Shown here: piece by piece, positions 49,265-60,552 of the stretch
How the letters are laid out: every line of letters begins with the position of its first letter
How positions within the stretch are numbered: the stretch's first letter is position 1
NCBI GenBank assembly: GCA_963969395.1
Contig: OZ017801.1
Location: forward strand, 20,775,611 to 20,839,610
Direction: 5' to 3'
DNA: 64,000 nt
Source of the DNA: Pseudoscleropodium purum
Taxonomy: Eukaryota > Streptophyta > Bryopsida > Hypnales > Brachytheciaceae
Program-made: the position numbers and the translations under genes
The notes under the pieces: model-generated
The model's database searches: none
The model's input: the letters and a program-made list of their open reading frames with translations, nothing else
Told to the model about the DNA's origin: nothing

Positions 49265-50184
49265 AGTATTTTCAATAGACCAAATAAAAATTACATAAAG
49301 ATTATTAATTACATGGTTGTAATCCTAATAAAACAAGATGTTAGTGGCTAAAGGCTAACAAATCATGCCATATACAAAATGATTTAGAATCCTCTAAAAA
49401 AAATTGTCATAATCTTGGAGTATAAGCTATCATGGTGAATATACTAAAAAGGTTGTGAACCTCACATGCACCTATATAATCCAACAAATAGGTAGTGAAT
49501 TAGAATTGCGCATACAAGGTGTCTACAACTCACAATAGTATGTCATTGCAATCACAATAGAAAAAACACTAAGTAGCTCTAAACCTCATACAATAAAATG
49601 ACCAACGAATCATAGTCTAACAAATTGTGATTCATAGGGGACATGTGAAGATGCTATATTTCTCCACACACTCGAAGTCACTTCCAACACCTCCTTAAAA
49701 CTCAATCCAAAATCCAAAATGTGCAGGTATAAGAGATCAAAGAGAGGTTATAGTTAAGTATTTATACCCCTTCAATATTTTGGGAGCCAAAACAATGCTT
49801 TAAGTTCCAAAAAACTTATTTTTGAATTGAAGGAAAGAAGCCTTGGGCACCAAGAAAATAAAAAATAGAAATGGTCAAATAAAATCCTCGTATTCCAAAT
49901 GACCCTTTCATTTTGTGGATTCAAACTTCCATTCCCCATAGTGACACTTTGTGAATGTAGTTATTAGGCACTCAAGGTGTATAGTGACACTTTGTGTCAC
50001 TATGCACTCCCCCCCTCAATTTTTATTTAAAATTTTTTATTTTACCACCTCCACTCACCCCCACCTATCATTTAGAATTTGATTTAAATTTTTTATCTCA
50101 CCCCCCCTCACCCCCACCCCCTCTTGTAATCTTCAGAATCAAAGTTCTTGATAAACAATATGAGACAATTGATCCTGTATCCAA
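49265..50184. other. Intergenic sequence, nothing recognised
   Basis: Mixed AT-rich sequence. A C-rich stretch at 49998-50125 (cccccctcaccccc) precedes the minisatellite. No gene. Confidence 0.5.
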
Positions 50185-50345
50185 TACTATATCCGTATTC
50201 AATATCCGTATTCAATACACGTATTCAGTACGCATATTCAATACCCGTATTCAATATACGTATTCAATATACGTATTTAGTACTCATATCCAATACCCGT
50301 ACCCGTATTCGTATTCGTATTCATATTCAATATTTGTATTTTATA
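50185..50345 (+). repeat. Degenerate 13-bp minisatellite ending in a hexamer repeat
   Basis: About nine units of CCGTATTCAATAT with substitutions are followed by CGTATT hexamers near 50300-50325. The open frames across it (49994-50350 and 50148-50417) arise from the repeat. Confidence 0.85.
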
Positions 50346-51141
50346 TTTGAACGGCTCAGATTAAATTTCACAAGATCAACATCTTATGATTTTTTGAGAA
50401 ATCAACGTCAATTTTGAGGGTAAGCATTTTTTTCAAAAAAATCAACGGCTCACAAATTTTTTGAAAGAGGAGGGGGGGAACTAATGGGAAACTAGAGTGG
50501 CAGGCGAGTTTCAATGTATAGTTTCATAAAGTTTGTAATCAAATAGAGCCCTCTAATTTCAAACTAATAGACACCATTCATTGATATGGCATAGTACAAA
50601 CATGTGATGACCTAAACATGTATGGCTTGATTACCAACATGGGAGAAGGAGAAAGAACTAGTCAAATCACATCTCCTAAACCCAAATTTATACCCATGGG
50701 ATTAAAACTAATTTATACCTCACATCTGGTGATTGAATGAGGACCACTTATACATATCCAATGTACCCATGATTCATCTATGTGATGTCAAATCATGACT
50801 GGATTTAACAAAGATATATTTAATGGCATCCAAAGATGGTCAAATCACAAAATTTAGTCTCATTATCTATAATAATTGGAAGAAAAAATCACATGGCCAT
50901 TCTATCTATGGAGTCAAGGGAATTAAAAAAATAGGAGGGAAGGAAGGACTTTCAAACGAGAACTACAATGGTGGATAAAACACCTTAATCCATCAAATAT
51001 CTATAAATAAAATAGCCTTGAAAATAGGTTACTAAGATTGGTGAGTGTTCAAGTCTTTAATATACATTCTACCAAATTTTTCAAAAATAATCAAATCTAA
51101 AAAAGCCTTATAAAAATAGGCTAGTAAATTGCCTTAGACAT
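50346..51141. other. Intergenic sequence, nothing recognised
   Basis: No gene, RNA or complete mobile element is seen. Confidence 0.5.
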
Positions 51142-51145
51142 TTAA

Positions 51146-52076
51146 CCCCTCCAAGCCCAAGCACTATTTTTTGGCATTATAGATATTTTGGATAGCTCAC
51201 TATGAATGGAATTTTCATTTTTTTTCTTTGAAAATTTTGCAAAACATGTGGTCAAGGAGTAGCTTTAAGGTCCAATAATTTTCATCACTTTTGACTACAT
51301 GTTTCAAAAGTTATTGCATGATATATAGTTTTGATGCCACTGTGGGCAGCTCAAAAAAATTCTTAAACTTTTTTTAAGAATTAAAATTTGAAATTGTTTT
51401 TTTTGTCTCTCACTATATTTATATACATAGAAAGCTTTGAATTATTCCATGTGAATTAACGAGGTGAAAGTTATGAGGAGTTTTAGTTTGCGGGCAATGC
51501 CGGATTCTTCACTCTAAAATAAATTTGAAGTCCTTTATTTAACTCAATTTTTAATAGTTTTTGAAAAAAATGATAATCATAGGAAGAAGATTGTTTATTA
51601 CAACATTACAACCGTTGGGATTGGCATTTTTCAATTCCATAATAAATTTTTTAACAATTTAGTGTTTTGAATCATTCTCTACTTCTTTCAACTTACTATA
51701 TTTTTTCTATATGTTGTACAATTCCAAATGTTCTTAAATTTTTGAAACATATAGACAACTTGCCTTAGAGAATGAATCCAAAGAGGCACAACCATTTTGG
51801 AGATTTTTTCATACAAATGTGACCTTGTGAAGTGCAGCTGCCCATATTTTTGCAGGGCCAAAAAAATGTTTTTTTGTCAATTTAAATGCTAATATCTTGC
51901 ACTCTATATGGTGAAAAATTTTGAAATTTTTTCCACATCTTTTCAAACTAGTTTACTATAAGATTCTATATTTACATGTGTCCAAAAATTATTTTTTTAC
52001 TAAAATTTGGTACTTGCACTAGAAATGACAGTTTTGGAGCGTTTTTGGTGAAAACATAGTCTTGGGCCTTTAGGGG
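51146..52076 (-). mobile_element. piggyBac-like family 1 element (complete)
   Basis: The 931-bp element has ends CCCCTCCAAGCCC and GCCTTTAGGGG. The left flank is TTAA (51142-51145) and the right flank TTAG (52077-52080), a one-base decay. Colinear with 46038-46960 in the same orientation. Confidence 0.75.
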
Positions 52077-52259
52077 TTAGAAGGCCTCCTCCTCCTTATA
52101 AGCATCATAATTTTTCCAAAGGGGTAAACATCCAATATCTCTTTCATCAAAAATAATAAAACCACAAAATATAACAAGGCACAAAATTTAAAAATGGTTT
52201 AGGGTTTGAAGGTATAAGGTGTTTAAGAGTTCATGTGGCCTTGACATAATTATGAGTCT

Positions 52260-54100
52260 CTCCTTTCCATTTGAGGTGAACATGTGAAATGCAATAACTT
52301 AAGTTTTTTACAAAGTTTGAATTTAGTTGTAACATGCTTTGAATTGTATAATTTATTGCAATTTGAAGTGCACTCCAGGTAACAGAGCATGGTCTAAGGT
52401 AGGAGGCTCATAAGTCGACCACTTAAGCATTAGAACTGAATTTTGGGCAGGTGAAACTTCTCAAAATATTTTCAGTAAATTTTTCTTGAAAGACAAGAAG
52501 AATTGAAAACTAATCCAAGTTGTTTAATATTTTTTGGATTATTTTTGATTTAATTATGAATTTTCAAACGAGAAGTGTCATAGGTCCCTATTTATGATAC
52601 TAGGTCTTTCATAAAGTGTTCATTGCAACTTCTAAAGAGAAATGGGAAAAGCAAAGAGACTGATTGGCTCTTGCAATAATGAGTAATATTTTTTCTTGAT
52701 TTTTTCAAGACTATGGAGGCCAATTTAAGAACCACTTCCAATCCATTCCAATGCCATTTATAGGGGCGGTTGTAAATGCCCAAACAGATTTCGAGCTTCC
52801 TACCTTATTTATTTTCAAATTGTAGATTGATATGAAACTTTGGACAGCTTTATCATGCTCTTCACTACATTTAACATCTATAGTTTAAAAATGGATATTT
52901 TGAGTGTGTTTTATATTTCATATTGTGTTTTTTATGTAATTTTTTCTTAAAGATGTTTTAAGATTTCCAAAACATCTAAAAATTTCACAACACATAGGAG
53001 ATACCCACACAAGTGATTTCATATACTAAAACTAGAAAAAAATAGTTAGTTAGTCCTAGAAGGAATGTGAATCCACATTCATAGTACTTTAAATGTAACA
53101 CCTACATTTGGACCATAAATGAACACTAAAATTTAGATTTAGATGACATAAGATGTACACAATTAGAATATGAAAGTGTAGAGTCTTTTTTCAATTTCTA
53201 GTACACCTACAAACAATTACCATGCTAAAATGCGTTATTCTTTCAAATGTCAAAAAGATCCAATAAAAATTATTTATGTAGTTACAAATGTAACTATGCT
53301 CAGTTGCTATCAATATCAATTATGGATACATTTACATTAGTGTATACAAACTCATAATTTTTATGCTATCAAGAGTAAATTAGATGAATTTCTAGAGATT
53401 GCATCTATAACATTCTTGAATGTAAAAGCATGGATATCAAAAATAACAAAATAGGAGGAACATATTTGTGCTAGGGACCTACCAATCAATAAAAACTTTT
53501 TGGTTCAAAAAATATACAATTTCTTAAGTGAAAAATTATTAAATTCAATTTAGAATGCTCTTCCACTTTTTCAACGATAAAATAAAAAAATTGGCATTGC
53601 AATTGCATCCCAGTATTTTGAATAACCTCAAAAGTTTTGCAAGGCTAAAATTGTTTGAAGATAATGTTATCCAAAACAAGGCCAAAATCTTCACTTATTT
53701 TTTTTTTAATACATTCAACCATATGATTTTTTAATGAATTTGTTCAAGCATATCTTGGTAGATTTTTAGAGTGAAAACCTTCACCAATTGCAAGATTGAT
53801 GCCTGAATTTTGATAACTAGGTTTTCATAGGGACAAAAGGAATAAAAAAACTTTAAGAAAATTTTGGAAAAAAAACTTGTGTCTAAAAAACTTGTACATT
53901 ATAGTCAAAATTTTAGAAAATGGGTTAAAAATACATGGCATTTTTTAAAGCAAAACAACTTTAATATTCATCCTTAAAATATTTATGATGTAGAAGGTGG
54001 TAGGTGATGAAAGAGTAACTTCAATCACTAATTGCTTTGACAAAAAATTGAAATTGAAAATTCCAATGGTGAAAATGTTCTATTTAATAAAATACACACC
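52260..54100 (-). repeat. About 2-kb dispersed repeat, inverted relative to 26036-28250
   Basis: Reverse-complement landmarks match the partner in order. It lacks the MITE found in the partner and so supplies its empty site. No coding domain. Confidence 0.65.
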
Positions 54101-54237
54101 CTGTATTTTAGTTTTTGATTGACAATTTATAGAATTGAGTTCAAAAAGTGACTTTATATATTTCTTCTAGATAGTACTTCATTGCGTACTAAGTAAAACT
54201 CCTTGTAGTACTCATACCTTTCATATCAATATGTAGA

Positions 54238-54540
54238 ATTTAATGGTCCAAATTTTTTTGTGTAGGTATCATTCTACGCAATCAAATAAAATTAATTGAT
54301 GAATAATCTTTTAGAATACACTTTTAGCTAGACAACTTTCCATTGAAATTAATTCCAAAGATTCTTTGATAATCAAAGGCCAAAATAAACTTCAAAATAC
54401 TATTTTGCTAAGCAACGCTAAAATCTTCATTATTTTTTACTCCTTTATGAATCCAACCACATGATGTTTATATAAACTTATTTGAGTATATCTTCCCAAA
54501 TATTTCAAGAATGTAAATCCCTCCTAGCTGCAAGATCATA
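54238..54540. repeat. Dispersed repeat shared with 25374-25700
   Basis: The block aatggtccaaattttttt...gtaggtatcattctac and the following 250 bp match in the same orientation. Note that the adjacent block (52260-54100) pairs with its partner in inverse orientation, so the two locus histories include an inversion. Confidence 0.5.
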
Positions 54541-55366
54541 TAATTTTCAAATAAATTATTAAGTGGAAGACAATCTATGAAGAAATAAAAACCTTAATCA
54601 CTAATAAGTTTGGAATGAAGTTAAGATATATCAATCTCAATGGTAAAAATATTATAATAAAAAACATGTATCCAATGTTGTTTTTTATTTGAAAACTCTT
54701 CTAATTGAATTCAAAAAATTACTTGTGAAATATAACTATGATTTTTTCCTTTTAATTGCCTATAAAATAAAAGTCCTCATAACTTTCAACACATTAGTAA
54801 AATACTTAGGGGTTGTTGCAAGAAACACCTCACTATTTGGGGCCATAAGACTAGAAGTACTACATAGTGCCACTATTATTATTTGTCAATAATGTGTTGA
54901 CAAATCTAAATCGTCGATTCAAGGCGTTTGCAAATCTAGACTGTTGATTCGGTATAATACAATATTGTAAACTACTATAGGGTATTATAGAAGTCACTGG
55001 AAGCAAAAAAATAGCAAAAAATGGATATGTGAACATTTTCATTTTTAGTATTTCTAAAACATTCTAAAACTTCCCATAAAAATAGTCATTTTTCTAGACA
55101 AGATTGTGCTTACATTTCACCACAAAATTCTTCTAGAATTTTTTTTCCTTCTTTGTAGCCTTTGTGCAAAGGAAGGTCATTTTGACCCTATGTGCACTAC
55201 CAATATGTTTCTATTTTCATAAAAAGTCATTGTCAATCCATACAATGCTAGTATACCTCTGATATGTCTAATCTATGGCTTCTAATTCACATTTTTGGAT
55301 AAAAAATAGGACTAAAAAACTCCGAAATGGCCAAGGTAGACACCTAATTGGAGGCAGGTTAAAAAT
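54541..55366. other. AT-rich intergenic sequence, nothing recognised
   Basis: No gene or complete mobile element is seen. Confidence 0.5.
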
Positions 55367-55842
55367 CAGGGTTGATAGGACGGTCGGATGTCCGGGACGT
55401 TCGGACGCGGACGCTGTGTCCGCAGCGTCTGCTAACATTCGCGGTCCCGGCGGACATAGCGTCCGCTGGGACTGCCCCGTCCGCTTGTCCCCCCGTCCGC
55501 CCCGTCCGCTTCGACCGCCCTGTTTCCCCCGACTGCCCTATCCAAACTGCCCCGCGGTCACTTCCTTAATCCTTAAACATAAATAGTGATATACAACTCT
55601 ATTGAATCGCAATTGCAATATAAGAAAAATCAAAATCCAAATGACTTCACTCTCAATCTCTCATTGGTGAAAACAATCAAAACAAAAAACCCAAAACGGG
55701 TTTTCTAAGCCGCCCTGTCCGTCTGCCCCACCCGTCTGCCTTCCAACGGCGGGAGGGACGCTGCGTCCGTTGGCGTCCGTGAGGACGGACGTCCGGATTA
55801 CGGATGCTATTTTGGGGCAGACGTACTGATTTGTCAACCCTG
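55367..55842. mobile_element. hAT MITE, family B, copy 2, with an AT-rich core
   Basis: The 476-bp element has ends CAGGGTTGA and TCAACCCTG. A perfect 8-bp duplication TTAAAAAT flanks it (55359-55366 and 55843-55850). The GC-rich CGGACG-dense arms match the 205-bp copy at 32454. The extra about 140-bp AT-rich centre (55560-55700) explains the greater length. Confidence 0.92.
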
Positions 55843-55850
55843 TTAAAAAT

Positions 55851-56854
55851 AGTAAACTAGTTTTTTTTAAATTGAAAATATACTCATTGTTTGAAACTAG
55901 TACATGTACCTCTATTCCTAATTTCATATCAAATGGACAAACAATGCAAAAGTTATGAGCAAAAAACTACCTCTTTGAGGTCAAGGGGACAAGAAATAGG
56001 ACAAGTGTTTCTTGCAATCACCCTTCTAGGGAGATATAGTTTTTTTTAGAGCAATTATTAGTCAATCAAATCAAATGCAATTTTTTAATTTCTTAAGAAT
56101 GTATAATTTTGTTTGCTTGCTTTGAGATTGAAATCACATGTAAGTCCTCATAACTTTGGCAATATCAATTCAAATGATATGAAACAAAAGTTTCACATGT
56201 AGAGTATGGTAATTAGGAACTATCTTCAAAATTTTATTCCAAAATTTTAAATTTCAAGTTAGAATAGCCTATCCAAATTCTCCAAAGTCCAAAGTGATCT
56301 CTAACTTTGAGAATTTAGGTATTAACCCTTAAAGATTTTAGGTGTTTTTAGGCTCAAAACTACTTCAAAGTACTCAAATCCAAATCTTTGTCTATATTTA
56401 TTCATTAACATATCCAACCATAAGATCTTTTAGCTAACTTGTTAAATTATACCTCCCTTAAATTTCAAAATAAAAACCCTTATCAATTGCAAAATCAAGT
56501 CATTTGAATTTCAAAAAGTACTTTCAACTCTTTCCAAATAGTTAGATTTCATCTTTCAAATTTTTACACAAAAACGTGTAGATCCTACAACTTATTGCTC
56601 TCCATAATATGTTGAAGAAATCATTTGGAAATATCTATAAAATATTTTAAACAAAAAATATTTCATATTCATGCTTGAAAAAAATAGTAAGTAAAAAAAA
56701 TAGAGTATGATTTGAAATTCTAAATTGAGTTATGAATTTAGTTTAGGAATTGAAAAATGCCATTCTAATGGTTGTAATGTTATAATAAAAAAATTCCACC
56801 AATTGTTTATGTTTTTTTCAAAAATATTATAAATTGAGTTAAATAAGTACTTCA
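55851..56854. other. AT-rich sequence with a TTAA-family left end
   Basis: TTAACCCTTAAAG at 56323-56335 looks like a family left terminus. Sequence after about 56640 is colinear with family 1 (agtaagtaaaaaaaatagag, ccattctaatggttgtaatg) until the MITE at 56855. No gene. Confidence 0.5.
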
Positions 56855-57125
56855 TATTAGAAGAAATTTAGCTATCTTGGAGGGCTGCAAATTCTTTGAG
56901 GTTTTAGAATTGTAGGAACTTACCTCAATAGTTGTCTAACAATGTACAACGACTACCACATCATATTAAATTTTTTTTAAAACAACTTTTTCTTTTATCA
57001 TTTTCAATTTTTCAATTTTTTTCAAAAATAAAAATTCTAATAGTGGTTGCTCACTAGTTGCCAAAAGAACAACGCAGAGAATGGGCTTGAAACGGCCCTC
57101 TTAGCCCTCCAAAGATCTTCTAATG
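56855..57125 (-). mobile_element. MITE, CATTAGAAG-TIR family, copy 5
   Basis: The ends are TATTAGAAG and CTTCTAATG. The interior is in the opposite orientation to the other copies (gggcttgaaacggccctc). Inserted into TTAA-family sequence. Confidence 0.75.
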
Positions 57126-58354
57126 TAAACCAAATTTAAGTACTAGACCAACAGATTGATGCATATCATTATGTCAAGACCATGCATAACTTTGGATGTT
57201 GTCATAAAAATGGTTGAAAATTAAAATACTTTATTTGCTACTCATTCCATTTTTAGTTCATAAAATAAGACATTTTGCTCATCATTCTAAGATTTTAAAA
57301 TAATTCATGTAGTTTTCTAAAATCAACTTAAAGGTATGTTCACACATGGTATTGGAGATAACTTGCAATGTGAATCCAACTTAGAAGTAGGTCTAAATTC
57401 ATTGCTAAGACTTTTAGTAACAACACTCTTTAACACCAAGTGCAAAGATATCATAATTAAATCTGAAAGGATGGGACCACGTTTAAATTGTCAAAATAGT
57501 TATCATATTTTGGGTAGCAACAACAAAAAATTACATTTAAGAAACTCAACCATATATAACAAAATTGTATTAGACTACCATAGGCATGTAAGGAAAGTAG
57601 TTCAAAAACTTTGAAGTCAAACAAAAATAAATTATTTGACCCTACTGAACAAGATTACCAAACATGAACACAACTTAGAGATTTAGAATTATTGTACTAT
57701 ACATAGATTTTTTAACATTTTCATCCTATGTCATATTATATATATACTTTCCTAGTTTAATAATTAGAAGGCGAAATTTGCATCTTTTGTCCAAAGCTCA
57801 AACTTGCTCAAAAATCTTTAAACATCATAACTTTTGATTTAGGCATCACATTGAAATGAAAAAAACCATTTTTTTCTCCTTGCTTGCCTACATTTTAAGG
57901 CTTTGAATCTTCTTAGCTTAAAATGTTGACAAGGAATTTATGGGTATTTATTTTGTAGTAAACTTGCTCAATTAAAAAAATTATGGTTGAAGAATGGAGT
58001 TGAAAGTCTAGGAAAATGTTTCAAGAAAACACACTTGATTTTCATTCTTTAGAAAATTGTTAAGTGAGAATAAATCCAATATTGAACAAAAAACAGAATT
58101 GTTGATAAGTTTAAGATGGAATTGGATTCCTATAATTCTACCTAGTGAGATTGTTCTAGCAAACAAACTTGACCTTGTCAAACAGTTTTTTTTGAGAAAT
58201 TGAAAAAAATTGTATCCAAAAATGAATCTTAAAACAAATTATTTTTTCAATAAGATACTTAGATTGCCTAAAAAATAAGATTGTCCGTACTTTCTCATCA
58301 CTACTCCAAAAAAAATGAATCAAATCATTCTATTTAAAAAGGATTGGAAATTCA
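57126..58354. other. AT-rich repeat-derived sequence
   Basis: The part at 57560-57860 is related to 30640-31000. The part at about 57980-58320 is related to family 2 in reverse orientation. A 92-codon frame (57336-57614) has no recognisable domain. Confidence 0.45.
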
Positions 58355-58534
58355 ATGCCAAGCGGACAAAGGTTCGAGGTGGAGAAGCTAGAGGTTGGGA
58401 TGATGGGGCGCATAAAGTTAGTTGATGGTTGCTTGAAGGAAACTATTTCAACTTATTGCCGCAACAAGTTTCTAGGGCTGATTTCTCACACAAAAACACC
58501 ATCGATAGTTTCTAGTTTTGTGAATCACTGTTGA
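58355..58534 (+). CDS. Short hypothetical open frame, 59 codons, unrecognised
   Basis: It starts ATG (MPSGQRFEVEKLEVG) and ends TGA. Composition is balanced, and local GC is clearly higher than in the flanking repeats, which hints at a real or once-real exon. It lies 430 bp upstream of the retrotransposon and shares no motif with it. No domain, signal peptide or splice partner is seen. It may be a captured fragment. Confidence 0.25.
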   Translation: MPSGQRFEVEKLEVGMMGRIKLVDGCLKETISTYCRNKFLGLISHTKTPSIVSSFVNHC

Positions 58535-58967
58535 CGGAGGATAATAATCTATTAGGAAATTATTCTATTAGTACAATAAGTTCATTTCAAGGGAGACGAT
58601 GAAGTAGGATATCAATGCTAATAGGTTGAATTTCTAAAATCCAAATATCTTGATTTAAGTTCAACAATCCAACTTGGAATTCCATGGCCACAAACAATAC
58701 TACAATGACACTACAAATCCAACTTGGTTTTTTAATTTAAGACTATTAAACTTAAAATACATTCACAAATCAAATATCTAACTTGGTAACACATTTTGGT
58801 ATACATATACACAAATATCCATTTGGATGAAACATATATCATATTAATTTTGAATTGGTGAACACGTCACTATTTTCCATTTAAAGTTTTGTTCAATAGC
58901 TCATTGATTTTTGAACTATCACTCTAATTTAAATTTTGTCATTTCTTTACTCCTCATACAAATTTTC

Positions 58968-59259
58968 TGTCATGGGCTAAGCCCAGTTAGAAGCTCGGAT
59001 GTACACTCGCTAGTCTAAGATAACTTCAATTCAAAGATAGAATTTAAAGTTAACTTTCAGTTCAAAGATAGAACTTAAAGTTAACTTTCAGTTTAAAGAT
59101 AGAACTTAAAGTTTACTTTTAGTTAGTTAAAGTAAAAGCTAGACAGAGATTAGTATATAAGTAAACACTTATTCATTGTAAACTTAATTTCAGAATTTCT
59201 GGATTAATATTATATTTTACTCAGTAGTATATGTTTGTTTTGACATCTATATTCTTACA
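58968..59259 (+). repeat. 5' LTR of the chromovirus
   Basis: 292 bp, starting TGTCATGGG and ending CTTACA. It holds three copies of a roughly 31-bp unit (tcaaagatagaacttaaagt) where the 3' LTR has two. A TATA box TATATAA lies at 59154-59160. The inferred transcription start is near 59192. An 8-bp insertion (cagaattt) relative to the 3' LTR sits just at this start. Confidence 0.93.
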
Positions 59260-59274
59260 TAATCCAGAAATTCT
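59260..59274 (+). promoter_or_regulatory. Primer-binding site complementary to the element's own LTR
   Basis: TAATCCAGAAATTCT begins at the first base after the 5' LTR. It is the exact reverse complement of 59192-59206 (AGAATTTCTGGATTA), located 32 bp past the TATA box, that is, at the probable RNA 5' end. It does not resemble the usual TGGTATCAGAGC of initiator-Met tRNA priming. Known: Tf1 and sushi-type elements prime from their own folded RNA 5' end. Inferred: the same here. Confidence 0.75.
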
Positions 59275-59449
59275 CTCTCTTTGAAGGGGCTTAATCCACC
59301 CTTGCTTTTCAAACGGCAAAATTTGGACGAGTTGATTGAGGACTTTATCCACCCTCGTAGTAACGATAGGAGATGACTACAGAACTGGGACGCAAAAAAA
59401 GCTTTGCGAAGCTTGAAGACGTTGGTTGAGGCGTGTCTACTTTTTGGAG

Positions 59450-60514
59450 ATGGAAGATAGCGCGCTTTTCAACGAGGAGAACGAGGAGATCTTGCAGCAG
59501 CAGCAGCAAGAAGAATATACGGAAGAGGACTATCAACGGGAGATTATGAGGTTGTGTTCAGAACTTGCTGAAAAGCAATTGGGAGGTCCATCTTCGTCAT
59601 AGATGATGCCGCAATCTTTGCAACAATAGCAGTATGGAGTTACTGCTCCTTCGTTGCGTAAACGATTGCCGGACATCTTGAAGTTCGATGGTAGTTGGAA
59701 GAGCTACCCGATGTAGAAAATCGAAGCTGATAACAAGCTTCGAATTGATGGGGCAGTACTCGGGACACCCCAAGACCAAGCGGCGTATTTGTTCACTAGG
59801 ATGGAGGCAAAAGCGCAGTTGATGGTAGTATCATTCTACCAAAACCAACCGGACTGTGATGCAAGAAATTTTGTTCAGCATTTTGACAGCGTTTTTATCG
59901 ACCCAAATGCAGCTGCGTGGGCGTTGAATAGGCTTCAGGCGATGAAGCAAGGCAGAGAATCGTTTGCAACATTTTTGCCCAAGTTTGAGAAAGAGCTTGG
60001 TGAAAGTCAGCTTACCATGGTTCCTGACATGGTGAAAATTAGATATCTTCGAGGTGCTCTCAACGTGGAGATGCAACGCACGATGATCAGGCTCGTCACG
60101 TATGTTCACTACGGCACTTTTGTGCAGGCTTTGTTGGCAGTTGGTTCTCAACTCGATTGCCTTCAATATCAGAAAGGCCGTGCATCTCCGATGGCAACAA
60201 CAAATCGCGTGTGGCCCGATGGAGATGAGATGGATTGGATGCCTACCGTTCAAGTAGGAAAGCTTCAAAGACGCCTGACGCCAGATGAACAAGAGAAGTG
60301 CTGACATGAAGGCCGATGTTTTTTATGTTTGAAGCGTGGCCACCGCGTGAATGATTGTTTGTCAAAGAAGGGTGATGCCCAAGGAAAGATTAAAAAAGAA
60401 GACGCGGAGAAGACCACAAAGGTGTGCGCAGTCAAAAAGAAGAGTAATGTTGTCATAGAGGAGGTCAAAGAGGTGGAGACTTTTGACTCTGAGATGGGAT
60501 CGGAAAACGAGTAG
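59450..60514 (+). pseudogene. Gag of the chromovirus, interrupted by stops
   Basis: The frame opens at ATG (MEDSALFNEE), passes a glutamine run, then the gag capsid-like region (AAWALNRLQAMKQGRESFA, residues about 160-180) and a CCHC zinc knuckle (CFLCLKRGHRVNDC, about 60320-60361). In-frame stops: TAG at 59600, 59627 and 59714, TGA at 60302. Where the original residue can be guessed (Gln or Trp positions) each is a C-to-T or G-to-A change. The last stretch is a Lys/Glu-rich tail to TAG at 60512. Gag packages the RNA in the particle. Confidence 0.85.
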
Positions 60515-60552
60515 CTTTCGGCAAAAGACTCAGTCGGAAGCGTATAGGCAAG

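Noticed and set aside
50185..50345. CRISPR-like regular repeats
   Set aside because: Units are contiguous without spacers, and the window is eukaryotic.
49994..50350. 118-codon plus-strand frame
   Set aside because: Made of the C-rich tract and the 13-bp minisatellite.
59831..60307. 158-codon minus-strand frame and other antisense frames in the chromovirus
   Set aside because: They are shadows of the gag and pol frames, which have recognisable domains on the plus strand.
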